A DNA stretch of 64,000 nt from Nitrospira sp. (GTDB lineage: Bacteria; Nitrospirota; Nitrospiria; Nitrospirales; Nitrospiraceae), in contig JAFEBM010000003.1 of NCBI GenBank assembly GCA_018242685.1, positions 1 to 64,000 of the forward strand, in the 5' to 3' direction. The notes beneath the pieces are model-generated. The model saw only the letters and a program-made list of their open reading frames with translations, made no database searches and was not told where the DNA came from. Of this stretch, positions 55,233 through 63,957 are shown piece by piece. Position numbers and translations under genes: made by a program. The stretch's first letter is position 1. Each line of letters starts with the position of its first letter.

Positions 55233-57000
55233 GAGCTGTCTCCATCAGTGAGGAGTCGATACCATAAATATTCAATGCTACAGTTGTGGCTTGTTGTCTG
55301 TTTCGATGGCGAAACGCTTCTTTGAGTTCCTTCGCATGAGACTTCGAGAGGGTGACAGGAGGGGGGACCCTGATTCGGCGCAGGTATTGTGCTTGGAAGC
55401 GTAAGTAGCCACCCCGCATTCTGATGCCATATGATTCGACAACGAATTGGCCGATTGCAGATAAAAGCAGACCTCCAAGGACTTCCAGATCCCAATCGTC
55501 TGACTGAATGAAATACAGGTTGTGATGGGGATAGGTTCCCTCGCGATCAAGGACAGGTTCGAGGCTACTTTTGATATCCGGGATATAGAGCTTGGGGGTC
55601 TCAATCAAGGCATGATTGACACGATCAATGGTCCTATACCAACCAGCTGCTTTGTTCTCTGCGGTGTGCCGGTTTTTCAGTGCCTTTGCATGATGCTCGA
55701 AATAGGCCTTCAACTTCGGATAGGCGCTCAGCTGGACAAGCCCTGTCTTATTCCAGGGATTCACCAGATAGTGGCCAGACCAATCGAATGTTCCGCTGGC
55801 GGTGTCTTTAGCGACTGCGAGCTTTAAAAGACGTGACGATTCAACTAAGTATGGGTCAGTCGTGATGTATACGCTGTCGTTTCCGGTGGCGACGCCTATT
55901 CCTACCTTGGCATTCATTTCGAGCGGTGGAAAAGTGTCCTCCAATCGGCGAAGGAGGGACAGTTGTTTGGGCGAATGACAAGGCCATGGATCCGATCCTT
56001 TGAACCAGTTACTGACGACTGCGGCATGGATTGAAGGGGAATCCTTCGACGACTTGCGGCGGAAATCGGGTTGAAGCGTTGCCGCCAACAGTTTGGGTTG
56101 AATGGTTTCAGTTTGAGGGGTGGCGCTGGCCACGACCGTTGCACTCTGTCGGCGGTATCGGATAATTGTGATCGCAGGATATGCATCAACCTCGTTATCA
56201 AACGCATTGACGTCATGCATGCCCAGAATCAGTTCAACGCTGTAAGCGGACGTGATTAGATGTCGAAGTTCCGCTCCATATTGATTTCTCATCCATCTGT
56301 CCGCACAAATGAACGCGCAAACCCCACCGGGCGTTAGTTGACGAAGCGCTGCCTCGAAGAATGCCACATAGAGATCGGCTCTGCCCCGCATGGTGGGATA
56401 AGCGTTACGATAGATCATCGCACTCTCTGCTGGAATATCCTCAAGGCGTATGTAGGGTGGGTTTCCTACGACAAAGTCGGCCTTCTTGTTGGTGGTATCG
56501 AAAAGATAGTCCCTCGTCACGATCCACGATTCAGCGAGTTGTGTGACAAGCGGCTGCTGCACACCTAAGTCTACGAGGATACTTTGAGCAACGTATTTTG
56601 CACGGGCCGCACTCGTTTCATCCAATTCATAGGCAAGTAGGGAGTTGCTGCAATCGGACAAAGACCGGCCTTGCTTCCGACAAGACTCAATAAGGCGCGT
56701 GATCATGGGGCCAAGAAACGCGCCATCACCCGCAGCTGGTTCTACGGCCAGAGCATCCACCAAGTTCTTCTCCGGCGAATAGCCGCTTAATTCTAATAGC
56801 AGTTCTACTACCCAACGCTTTGTGTACACGACGCCTTTGGGTTCGGTCGGTACGAGAAGGGGAGAGAGTTGAGACGGTGTGAGGAGTTGAAGCTGAATGC
56901 CTTGTGTCGAAATGGTGGAGGTAGGACTGTCTGTCACGGAAGTCCTCAGTGCGTAAGCGCAAGAGAAGCGGGCTGATACTAGCTTGTCCGCGCTATTCAT
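55222..57000 (-). CDS. Type II DNA N6-adenine methyltransferase, partner of the PaeR7I-like enzyme
   Basis: 592 residues. SAM motif I is in ALAVEPAAGDGAFLGPMITR. The catalytic NPPY is in DFVVGNPPYIRLEDIP, giving the gamma-type order of N6-adenine enzymes such as Eco57I/TaqI. A target recognition region lies in the C-terminal half (VSNWFKGSDPW, KVGIGVATGNDSVYITTDPY). By analogy with M.PaeR7I/M.XhoI it should protect CTCGAG. The start at 57000 is the first ATG; an internal start after residue 50 is possible. It is the first gene of the R-M operon on the minus strand. Confidence 0.88.
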   Translation of the reverse strand: MNSADKLVSARFSCAYALRTSVTDSPTSTISTQGIQLQLLTPSQLSPLLVPTEPKGVVYTKRWVVELLLELSGYSPEKNLVDALAVEPAAGDGAFLGPMITRLIESCRKQGRSLSDCSNSLLAYELDETSAARAKYVAQSILVDLGVQQPLVTQLAESWIVTRDYLFDTTNKKADFVVGNPPYIRLEDIPAESAMIYRNAYPTMRGRADLYVAFFEAALRQLTPGGVCAFICADRWMRNQYGAELRHLITSAYSVELILGMHDVNAFDNEVDAYPAITIIRYRRQSATVVASATPQTETIQPKLLAATLQPDFRRKSSKDSPSIHAAVVSNWFKGSDPWPCHSPKQLSLLRRLEDTFPPLEMNAKVGIGVATGNDSVYITTDPYLVESSRLLKLAVAKDTASGTFDWSGHYLVNPWNKTGLVQLSAYPKLKAYFEHHAKALKNRHTAENKAAGWYRTIDRVNHALIETPKLYIPDIKSSLEPVLDREGTYPHHNLYFIQSDDWDLEVLGGLLLSAIGQFVVESYGIRMRGGYLRFQAQYLRRIRVPPPVTLSKSHAKELKEAFRHRNRQQATTVALNIYGIDSSLMETALGR

Positions 57001-57084
57001 TCAAGACGGCGAATATGATGACAGACGCAGAACTTAGAGTGACATTATTAGTCAGGGACACGAAACGGAGGCTGTTGTATTTAT

Positions 57085-57182
57085 GGAAGGTCTGATTAAT
57101 TCAAAGTTTCGGCAAATAATCTGCTCAATTCCCCGTGTTTTGAGTGTCAACTGATTAAAATCAGGAATTAATCAGACCTTCC
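57085..57182. mobile_element. 98-bp MITE-like element with perfect 18-bp terminal repeats
   Basis: GGAAGGTCTGATTAATTC at 57085-57102 is the exact reverse complement of the last 18 bases (57165-57182). The 4-bp sequence TTAT directly flanks both ends (57081-57084 and 57183-57186) as a likely target-site duplication. The inside is non-coding and AT-rich. This is the layout of a miniature element moved by a transposase encoded elsewhere. Confidence 0.75.
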
Positions 57183-58148
57183 TTATTTTATTGGAAGAAG
57201 TAGGGGGCGGACCTTGAACTGTGTACTCAACTCTACGACGGGATTCTATATTCAAGACGGCATCGGCTGGTCCGGCAATACATATGGCCGTCGAATGCAT
57301 GCAAAAGTGACTCATTCCTCGTTGGGCATCCGGTTCCATGATCCGAAATAAGCCGCCTCTGTAGATTGGCACAGGTCGATCGGGGTGGGGCCTAGAGTAG
57401 GTATTGATCGATTCCGAGCTCTTGATCACGAACTCGATGGCTCTGGTCAAGTATGCAAGTGGTCTTCTTTCGCACCTTGCTTGCTGATGCGGTGGTGCGT
57501 GTGAGCGTCTTGGCCCACACTCACTCGGCTGGTTGACTCAGGCGCATCCCGGTCCTCATTGCTCGTGGTGTCGACTCAGGACATTGAGTCGCACCCGTTG
57601 CCCATCAGGATCGAGGCTGGGACAGATCGCCTGTGCGTTTGCCCGCCCCACAGTCTCGCACAATGATGTGCCCCAGGAGATTCTATGAATAGCAAGGAAG
57701 AAAAGACCCCGTTGAGTCCCTCACGTTTGACAGACACAAAGACGAGGCCGGCTTGGATCCGCTCAGGGTTCGACAACCTTCCTTGACGTCGTGCTCAACA
57801 GGAGGTTAGGCTAACAACCAGCGAAGAGGCGCGTGATGAGACTTGTAGTTGCCGGTCTCCTCATCCCTTTCATCGTTCACGCCAGGTATCGTGGCGCTCT
57901 CCGCACCAACCAATTTGATCTCAATTCCCTCAAGAATCCATTCGGGACGGGTAGTTTCTTCTCATTGAAGAGCCTTGGGAACGAGCAAGGCCTTCACAGA
58001 AGCTCGGCCCATAATCAGTCTGCCGCTATCGCTCGCTGTGCCACGGATGATCCCGTATTCTGCGATCGGCAAGGTCGCTCAAGGACCACCCTGGGCATAC
58101 ATCAGCGTGATCCCAAGTCGATGAACGATCCAATAAGGAGGGAATGTT
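57183..58148. other. Gene-poor interval
   Basis: No convincing gene. A 92-codon minus-strand frame (57450 to 57172) runs into the MITE-like element and has protein-like composition (RAIEFVIKSSESINTYSRPH) but no recognised family, so it might be a gene remnant. Forward and reverse frames around 57576-57776 and 57833-58252 look fortuitous. GGAGGGAATG just before 58149 is the ribosome-binding site of the next gene. Confidence 0.4.
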
Positions 58149-58733
58149 ATGTCTGGAAAACATTTCATACACTACGCGCCTGCCTGCTTAGCGTTCCTGC
58201 TGCTAGGGTCACCGGCTGTTGCCCACGATGCGGATCTCGGCGGGCCGTATAGCCACAGGAATGTACCAGCTACGATTACGAAGATCGAATCGGGGCTGAT
58301 GTACCTTGAGATGCAAGGGGCTTCAGGCAAGAAAGTGTCACCGCGGTGGGTCAGCGTAAAGAAGGCGGAACGCATGGGACTGCACCAAGCCAAGGTGGGA
58401 GATGAGGTGATCGCGACAGTGGATGAATCGAATGTTCTGCTGGACATTCACGATCCAAGCCGTCCTATCCACCGTCATCGCGTTGTGGTTGGGACCCTCG
58501 CCTATGCGGATCCGTTCTGGGAGGTCGCCGAGGTCTTTACCAGTGAAGGGTTGGAGTCGTTTTCGGTTGACGCCTTAGCGGGCAGTAAACTTGGTCCGCT
58601 TAAAGAAGGAGCCTTAGTAAGAGCAGAGTTAGACGAGGCGAATGTAATGATTGACATCCATCCCTACCACCGGCAACGCGAGCAGTCAGGCATTTCGCGC
58701 AACATGCGACCGAGGGCGCACGCGTCCAGATGA
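58149..58733 (+). CDS. Exported protein of unknown function
   Basis: 194 residues with a cleavable signal peptide (YAPACLAFLLLGSPAVAHD). The mature part has two similar halves, each with a short beta-barrel-like pattern ending in a conserved phrase: VGDEVIATVDESNVLLDIHD and EGALVRAELDEANVMIDIHP. This suggests an internal duplication of an OB-like or SH3-like domain. His-rich stretches (HRHRVVV, HPYHRQR) could bind metal. No family is recognised. It is followed by a cytochrome c gene on the same strand and may belong to the same respiratory group. Confidence 0.68.
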   Translation: MSGKHFIHYAPACLAFLLLGSPAVAHDADLGGPYSHRNVPATITKIESGLMYLEMQGASGKKVSPRWVSVKKAERMGLHQAKVGDEVIATVDESNVLLDIHDPSRPIHRHRVVVGTLAYADPFWEVAEVFTSEGLESFSVDALAGSKLGPLKEGALVRAELDEANVMIDIHPYHRQREQSGISRNMRPRAHASR

Positions 58734-58907
58734 TTCCGGCACGATCACGAGATCAACAAAGTATGGCATCCCGTGTGTGTTTCTTTGTCCTCATCTGTTT
58801 GAGATAGCCTATGGTGAGGCTTGGGTGTCGAGTCTCAAGTCCTCTCCGAACGTGAGGGATCGTGACGGTCCGTTCTCGCAGCAAGGACCAACAAGGGAGT
58901 GCCGATA

Positions 58908-59519
58908 ATGACCAAAGCTGTCTGGGTGTTGCTCGTGATGGCAATGCTTGTCGTGACAGGAAATGTTGCCATGGTGTGGTACGTCCTGCAATCAGGTTTT
59001 AGTGCGACGGAACAGCCAATGAAGCTCGAGGTCCTGTTCGCGCGTCAGCTCAGGCGTATGGCAATGCCCGAAGCCCAGAAGCAGATGAGAAACCCCGTTC
59101 TCGCCACAGACGCGGTGCTTGCAGAAGCGCGGGTTCACTTTGCGGACCACTGTGCGAACTGTCACGGGAACGACGGTAGCGGCTCTACCGTGATCGGACA
59201 GAACTTTTATCCAAGAACACCCGACCTGACTAAAATAGAGACGCAGTCCTTCTCGGATGGAGAACTGTTTTATATCATCCATCATGGCGTTCGATTTACC
59301 GGAATGCCCGCATGGGGGAAAGGCCGTCCCGAACCAGATCTCGATAGTTGGAAACTGGTGCATTTTATTCGTCATCTCCCAACCATTACGAAAGAGGAAC
59401 TGGAAGAAATGGAGCGGTATAACCCCGTGAGTCAAGTGGCGCGGGAAGAGCAGGAGCAGATCGACCGTTTTCTCCAAGGTGAACCGCTTGATCCGCAGTC
59501 TCCTGCGCACCATCATTAA
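58908..59519 (+). CDS. Membrane-anchored mono-haem cytochrome c
   Basis: 203 residues from ATG 58908 (AAGGGAG upstream; GTG 58899 is also in frame). A single N-terminal helix (VWVLLVMAMLVVTGNVAMVW) anchors it facing the periplasm. The haem site is CANCH near residue 85 (FADHCANCHGNDGSG), and the axial Met is in FTGMPAWGKG. The C-terminus is acidic and ends in SPAHHH. Class I cytochrome c domains like this accept electrons in respiratory chains. It lies beside cydAB, although bd oxidases use quinol, so its partner is not evident. Confidence 0.88.
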   Translation: MTKAVWVLLVMAMLVVTGNVAMVWYVLQSGFSATEQPMKLEVLFARQLRRMAMPEAQKQMRNPVLATDAVLAEARVHFADHCANCHGNDGSGSTVIGQNFYPRTPDLTKIETQSFSDGELFYIIHHGVRFTGMPAWGKGRPEPDLDSWKLVHFIRHLPTITKEELEEMERYNPVSQVAREEQEQIDRFLQGEPLDPQSPAHHH

Positions 59520-59529
59520 CTGAGGCAGT

Positions 59530-59862
59530 ATGCTGACCAACATGGTGAAACAAGTAGGGATACTGATCCTGCTGATGACCGCAATCTTACCCGGGATAGC
59601 CGCCGCGCACGGGGAAGGACGGCACGTCTTTGGCACAATCACCGCCCTCGGCACTGCTGAGATTCAAGTTCTGACGGTAGACGGAAAAACAGTTTCAATC
59701 CACACAGTCGCCGAGACAAAGTATCGGAATAAAGGAAGGGGGGGTGGAGGGAACGTTCCTAAGGTAGGCGACCGCGTTGCTATAGATGTCAGAGAGAAGG
59801 ATGGCAAATTGATGGCCACTGAAGTCCAATTCTCCTCCTTGGCGAAGCAACGGAAGCCGTGA
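59530..59862 (+). CDS. Small exported protein, DUF5666-like
   Basis: 110 residues with a signal peptide (VGILILLMTAILPGIAAAHG). The mature part is a small beta domain with HVFGTITALGTAEIQVLTVD and VGDRVAIDVREKDGKLMATE. This pattern is seen in DUF5666-type and metal-resistance associated periplasmic proteins. It starts ten bases after the cytochrome c stop, so the two are probably co-transcribed. Its domain is similar in style to the halves of the protein at 58149. Function unknown. Confidence 0.65.
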   Translation: MLTNMVKQVGILILLMTAILPGIAAAHGEGRHVFGTITALGTAEIQVLTVDGKTVSIHTVAETKYRNKGRGGGGNVPKVGDRVAIDVREKDGKLMATEVQFSSLAKQRKP

Positions 59863-59943
59863 AGGGATGATGTTCATCGACAGGTGAGCTGACCCACCAT
59901 CCTTCAACTGGTCCAGCTCCTCTGTGAGTGCTGGTGGAGTGTC

Positions 59944-60984
59944 TCAGTGCGCGTCATCTGACCGCGTTTTACCCCAGAACAAGGAATAGACATAAATCTG
60001 GTAGGCCAGAACAAGCATGAAGCCGATTCCGAACCAGGTAAACCCGGTTGTCAATCCATAAGAATCGGTGGCGGCATTGAACACCGTGAGGCTGAGCGCC
60101 GGATCGGTTGTTGAAACTAAGATGTAGGGATACATGCCGAACATGACGCTGGCGAGCATCAGCAAAATAAATACACTGGAGATCAGAAAGGCAGCGGTGT
60201 CACGCTGTCGCTGCCGAAGGTACAGACTGGATCCGAGTGCGAATAGGCCGCTCAATGGGACCAGATATTCCATCGGATGGCCGGCGAAGTTGAGCCGCAA
60301 ACTTGGCTGGACGAAAGGGACGGCAGTGACAGTAAGCACCGTGCATCCAGCCGAAGCCCATCCCATGACCCAGGCGGTTGAGACGGCCCGCTTATACAGC
60401 GCGCCTTCTGTTTTCATGACGAGATAATTCGCTCCGTGGAAGGCCAGGATCGATACAGTCGTCAGCCCCAGCAGCACCGTGAACCAGTCCAGGATGCCTG
60501 GTTCCGGCCCAGGCTGAAAGTCTGTCCAAAACGGGACGAAGAAATACCCGTCACGATTTAACGGCACACCACGAATCAGATTGCCCAGCGCAGCGCCGAA
60601 GACAAAAGCCAAAAGCAAACTGGCTGTCGTAAAGGCCGTATCCCAGGCCTGTTTCCACAGCACATGATCCACGTGCGATCGCAATTCCAGCGCGAGACCG
60701 CGAAAGATCAGCAACCACAGCACCAGGATCAACGCCAGATAGAACCCGCTGAATCCGGCGGCGTAGGCCTTCGGATAGGCAAAGAAAAGGACAGCGCCGG
60801 CGGCGATCAACCAGACTTCGTTCGCGTTCCACAGCGGTCCGATGGAGGCGAGCACCGTTCGGCGTTCCATTTCGGTCCGAACGACGAACGGATAGACCAT
60901 GCCGACACCAAAGTCGAAGCCATCCAGGATAATGAAGATGGCCAGCATCAGTGTGACGACGATAAACCACAGGGTTTCCATCAA
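59944..60984 (-). CDS. cydB: Cytochrome bd oxidase subunit II
   Basis: 346 residues, polytopic, with the family opening ETLWFIVVTLMLAIFIILDG (LDGFDFGVGM follows), then PLWNANEVWLIAAGAVLFFA and the C-terminal GFTWFGIGFMLVLAYQIYVY. It forms the membrane partner of CydA in the quinol-oxidising terminal oxidase. The gene starts 12 bp after the cydA stop on the minus strand. No cydX-like micro-ORF was recognised after it. Confidence 0.95.
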   Translation of the reverse strand: MMETLWFIVVTLMLAIFIILDGFDFGVGMVYPFVVRTEMERRTVLASIGPLWNANEVWLIAAGAVLFFAYPKAYAAGFSGFYLALILVLWLLIFRGLALELRSHVDHVLWKQAWDTAFTTASLLLAFVFGAALGNLIRGVPLNRDGYFFVPFWTDFQPGPEPGILDWFTVLLGLTTVSILAFHGANYLVMKTEGALYKRAVSTAWVMGWASAGCTVLTVTAVPFVQPSLRLNFAGHPMEYLVPLSGLFALGSSLYLRQRQRDTAAFLISSVFILLMLASVMFGMYPYILVSTTDPALSLTVFNAATDSYGLTTGFTWFGIGFMLVLAYQIYVYSLFWGKTRSDDAH

Positions 60985-60996
60985 CAGCCCCTTCGT

Positions 60997-62340
60997 TCAG
61001 GCGGGATATGTCGTTTGTGAGTCGATCGAACCAGGTCCGCGTCCAATCGTTTTGCCGAGAAGAAACACGAACAACAGGCCGAGCAGCAGATACAATCCCA
61101 GGAATCCAATCAAGGTGAATAAGGCATTCCCTGAATGAACCAGCGGAGAGGTGCCATGGGCGGTGCGCAACAACCCGTATACGAGCCAGGGCTGCCGTCC
61201 TAGTTCGGCGGTCATCCAGCCGGCCGACGTGGCGATGTAGGGGAATGGCGCTGAGAGCATCAGCAACCACAATAGCCACTTCATGTTGAACAGCCGGTCA
61301 CGCCAAAGCGAGAGCAGGGCCAGGCCGAAGATGGCGGCGAAGATGGTCCCCAATCCGGCCATGACGTGATACGCATAATAGAGGAGTGGAAGATTATCCG
61401 GCCACTCGTCGCGAGGAAACGCGTCGAGACCCTTGACCTTGGCGTAGAGGTCTTTATACACGAGAAAGCTGAGCGCATTAGGAATCTCAATCGGGTTGTC
61501 GATGGTCATCGTTTCAAGATTGGGTTGCCCCACCAGATAGAGACCGGCTCCTCTCTCCGTCGTGAAGAGCCCTTCAAATGCCGCCCCCTTGACCGGTTGA
61601 TGTTCGAAGACTTGTTTGGCGTTGCCGTGTCCGGTGGGGAAAATCATCAGTGCAGAAGCGATTGCGCCGGCGACAACGCCGGTCTGTAGGAAAGTCTTCG
61701 CATGGGGTAGATGTTGTCCGGATAACAGATAGTACGCACCCACCGCTGCGATCACACAGGACGCCGTGACGACGGCCGCCGTCATATTATGCGCGAATTG
61801 CCAGAATAACCAGGGATTCGTGAGCAGCCCGGTGAGACTGTTGACGAACACCCGGCCATCGTCTCCCACGTGGTACGCGACAGGATGCTGCATCCAGGCA
61901 TTCGTCGCCAGGATGAAGTAGCCGGAGAGCCACGAACCGACAAAGAGCATCAGAGCGGCAAACCATTGCAGCCGACGACTGAATCGTTTCCTGAACAGCA
62001 GGATACCGAGAAACGATGATTCCAAGAAAAATGCGAAGACTCCTTCCATGGCGAGGGTTTGGCCGATCACGCCACCCGCGAAGGTAGAAAACCTCGCCCA
62101 GTTGGTTCCAAACTGAAATTCGAGCGGGATACCGGTCACGACGCCGAAGCCGAAATTTAAGGCAAAGATGCTCGTCCAAAAGTCCGAGACTTGCTGATAA
62201 TGGTCGTCATCGGTGGCAAGCGCCCGGCTGCGCAGGTAGAACAGCAGCAACGCCAGGCCCATCGTCAACTGCGGAAAGAGGTAATGGAAGGTGGCGGTGA
62301 ATGCAAATTGGAGACGGTCGTACAGGAGTGCGCTTGTCAT
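60997..62340 (-). CDS. cydA: Cytochrome bd oxidase subunit I
   Basis: 447 residues. Haem ligands and signature motifs are present: RLQFAFTATFHYLFPQLTMG (His of haem b595 region), AMEGVFAFFLESSF (two Glu of the di-haem site), WLFWQFAHNMTAAVV (His of b558), SAGWMTAELGRQPWLVYGL (Met ligand of b558 and GRQPW). The Q loop is short, as in the cyanide-insensitive (CIO) type. The enzyme reduces O2 with quinol at high affinity and does not pump protons. Upstream leader contains a terminator-like hairpin. Confidence 0.96.
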   Translation of the reverse strand: MTSALLYDRLQFAFTATFHYLFPQLTMGLALLLFYLRSRALATDDDHYQQVSDFWTSIFALNFGFGVVTGIPLEFQFGTNWARFSTFAGGVIGQTLAMEGVFAFFLESSFLGILLFRKRFSRRLQWFAALMLFVGSWLSGYFILATNAWMQHPVAYHVGDDGRVFVNSLTGLLTNPWLFWQFAHNMTAAVVTASCVIAAVGAYYLLSGQHLPHAKTFLQTGVVAGAIASALMIFPTGHGNAKQVFEHQPVKGAAFEGLFTTERGAGLYLVGQPNLETMTIDNPIEIPNALSFLVYKDLYAKVKGLDAFPRDEWPDNLPLLYYAYHVMAGLGTIFAAIFGLALLSLWRDRLFNMKWLLWLLMLSAPFPYIATSAGWMTAELGRQPWLVYGLLRTAHGTSPLVHSGNALFTLIGFLGLYLLLGLLFVFLLGKTIGRGPGSIDSQTTYPA

Positions 62341-62427
62341 GATATTTTCTCAAGTCCTATGGACAAGAAAGAACGGGTCTCGTGCCATCCGGCACTTTAA
62401 CAATAGAATCCAGATATCCCAACACGA

Positions 62428-62448
62428 AAAAGGCACCGCGAGCCTTTT
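62428..62448 (-). terminator. Terminator-like hairpin upstream of cydA
   Basis: AAAAGGC (62428-62434) pairs with GCCTTTT (62442-62448) over a 7-nt loop. On the minus strand it is followed by five T. It sits about 90 bases before the cydA start, so it could end a transcript from the right or act as an attenuator in the cydAB leader. Evidence is limited to the hairpin. The rest of the 312-bp gap holds nothing else I can support. Confidence 0.4.
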
Positions 62449-62652
62449 GCGTGACCGATTCGGTACCATACAGGATGCCTGACACGAGAACCAGTGATCC
62501 TCGCATATGTCATCCACGGGCGCGCCGATTGAGTCGCACAAGACAGCCATCTCCTCACCCATTCCTCTGACTCATCAGTAGCCTCTTCGTGATACATTCG
62601 GCGATCTCTTCTCACCCGGCGACAATGAGTGGAGGAATGAGAATTCCAGTAA

Positions 62653-63957
62653 GTGGATAACCAGGTTTTGGAAGAAGCGACGACCACCACATCGAGAACC
62701 GGCCTGATCGCGCGGTGGCAGAACATTCCACTCTATGCGCGCATCGTGATTGCCTTGGTGCTCGGCGTCGGGGTGGGGTTGATGCTGGGACGCGACGCGG
62801 CTGTGTTGGCGCTGCCGGGCAAGCTTGTGTTGCGCCTCCTCGGCGCGCTTGCGCCGCCGCTGATCCTTGCGGCGATTGTGCACACGTTCATGACGACACA
62901 CCTCGGTGGGCCGCTTGCGATGCGGCTGCCTCGATTGTTGTTACTGAATACGTTCGTCGCGATCCTCGTCGGCCTGACCGTTGCCAATGTGATTCAACCG
63001 GGACGCGGAGCGGGACTCAAGCCGCCGGCTCCGCACGAGGAAGCGACGAAGGCGGCCAATCCTCTTGTCACTTTTCTTGAGAATGTGCCCAAGAGTCTAC
63101 TGGGGCCGCTCAGTGACGATGGGAAGGTGATCGGCGTGATTTTCATTGCTGTAGCCTTTGGGATGGCCTTGCGCAAAGAGCGTGAACGGCCTCTTGGAAC
63201 GGTAGGACATCTCGTCGAACTCTTCTTGGAATCGCTGATCACGATTTTGCATTGGATCATCGCGCTCGTGCCGTTTGCCGTCTTCGGCATTGTCGCGAGC
63301 ATTGTGGGAACGGAAGGGTTCGCTCCATTCAAGGCGCTTGGGATCTTTGTGCTGAGTGTGTTGCTCGCGCTCGCGATCCAAGCAGCCTATTACCTCATCC
63401 GCATCCGCTTCGGTTCCTGGGTGCGTCCCGGTGAACTTTTGCGCGGGGGACGCGACGCGTTGGTGATGGCCTTCTCAACGGCCAGCTCGACGGCGACGAT
63501 GCCGGTGACCTACGCCGCGCTCAAAGATCGTGTGGGGTTGCGCGAACAGTCCGCCGGTATGGGGGCGCTGGTCGGCGCGAATTTCAACAACGACGGTACT
63601 GCGCTGTACGAGGCGATGGCGGCCCTTTTCATCGCCCAAATGATCGGGATGGATCTGACTGTTCAGCAGCAAGTGCTGGTTGTGCTGACGAGCATCATCG
63701 CCTCCGTCGGCGCCGCCGGTATCCCTGAAGCGGGTCTCGTGACGATGACCATGGTCTTTACTGCCGTCGGCTTGCCGGTGCAATACATTCCTGTCTTGCT
63801 GACCGTCGATTGGTTTCTCGATCGCTGCCGCACTGCGATCAACGTCATGGGCGACATGAACGTGAGTTGTCTCTTGGATGGAAAACAGAACGGTGGAACC
63901 AGGCACTCATTCGACGACGCTGAATTCATAACGCGAGCTCGTCAGCGCGGCCAATAG
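62653..63957 (+). CDS. Dicarboxylate/amino acid:cation symporter (DAACS family)
   Basis: 434 residues from a GTG start. About eight membrane helices and two re-entrant loops are expected. Signatures are the serine-rich loop MAFSTASSTATMPVTYAAL, the NNDGTALYEA motif (NMDGT in most relatives), the second loop SIIASVGAAGIPEAGLVTMT and DRCRTAINVMGD near the C-terminus. These bind substrate and sodium or protons. Likely substrates are C4-dicarboxylates, glutamate or aspartate. The change of M to N in NMDGT lies close to the sodium site and may affect coupling. No regulator is adjacent. The window ends 43 bp after the gene. Confidence 0.93.
   Translation: MDNQVLEEATTTTSRTGLIARWQNIPLYARIVIALVLGVGVGLMLGRDAAVLALPGKLVLRLLGALAPPLILAAIVHTFMTTHLGGPLAMRLPRLLLLNTFVAILVGLTVANVIQPGRGAGLKPPAPHEEATKAANPLVTFLENVPKSLLGPLSDDGKVIGVIFIAVAFGMALRKERERPLGTVGHLVELFLESLITILHWIIALVPFAVFGIVASIVGTEGFAPFKALGIFVLSVLLALAIQAAYYLIRIRFGSWVRPGELLRGGRDALVMAFSTASSTATMPVTYAALKDRVGLREQSAGMGALVGANFNNDGTALYEAMAALFIAQMIGMDLTVQQQVLVVLTSIIASVGAAGIPEAGLVTMTMVFTAVGLPVQYIPVLLTVDWFLDRCRTAINVMGDMNVSCLLDGKQNGGTRHSFDDAEFITRARQRGQ

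Noticed and set aside
57833..58252. Forward ORF of 139 codons before the exported protein at 58149
   Set aside because: It overlaps the well-supported start and signal peptide of the 58149 gene in another frame. The N-terminal hydrophobic stretch alone is not convincing and the remainder has no recognisable pattern.
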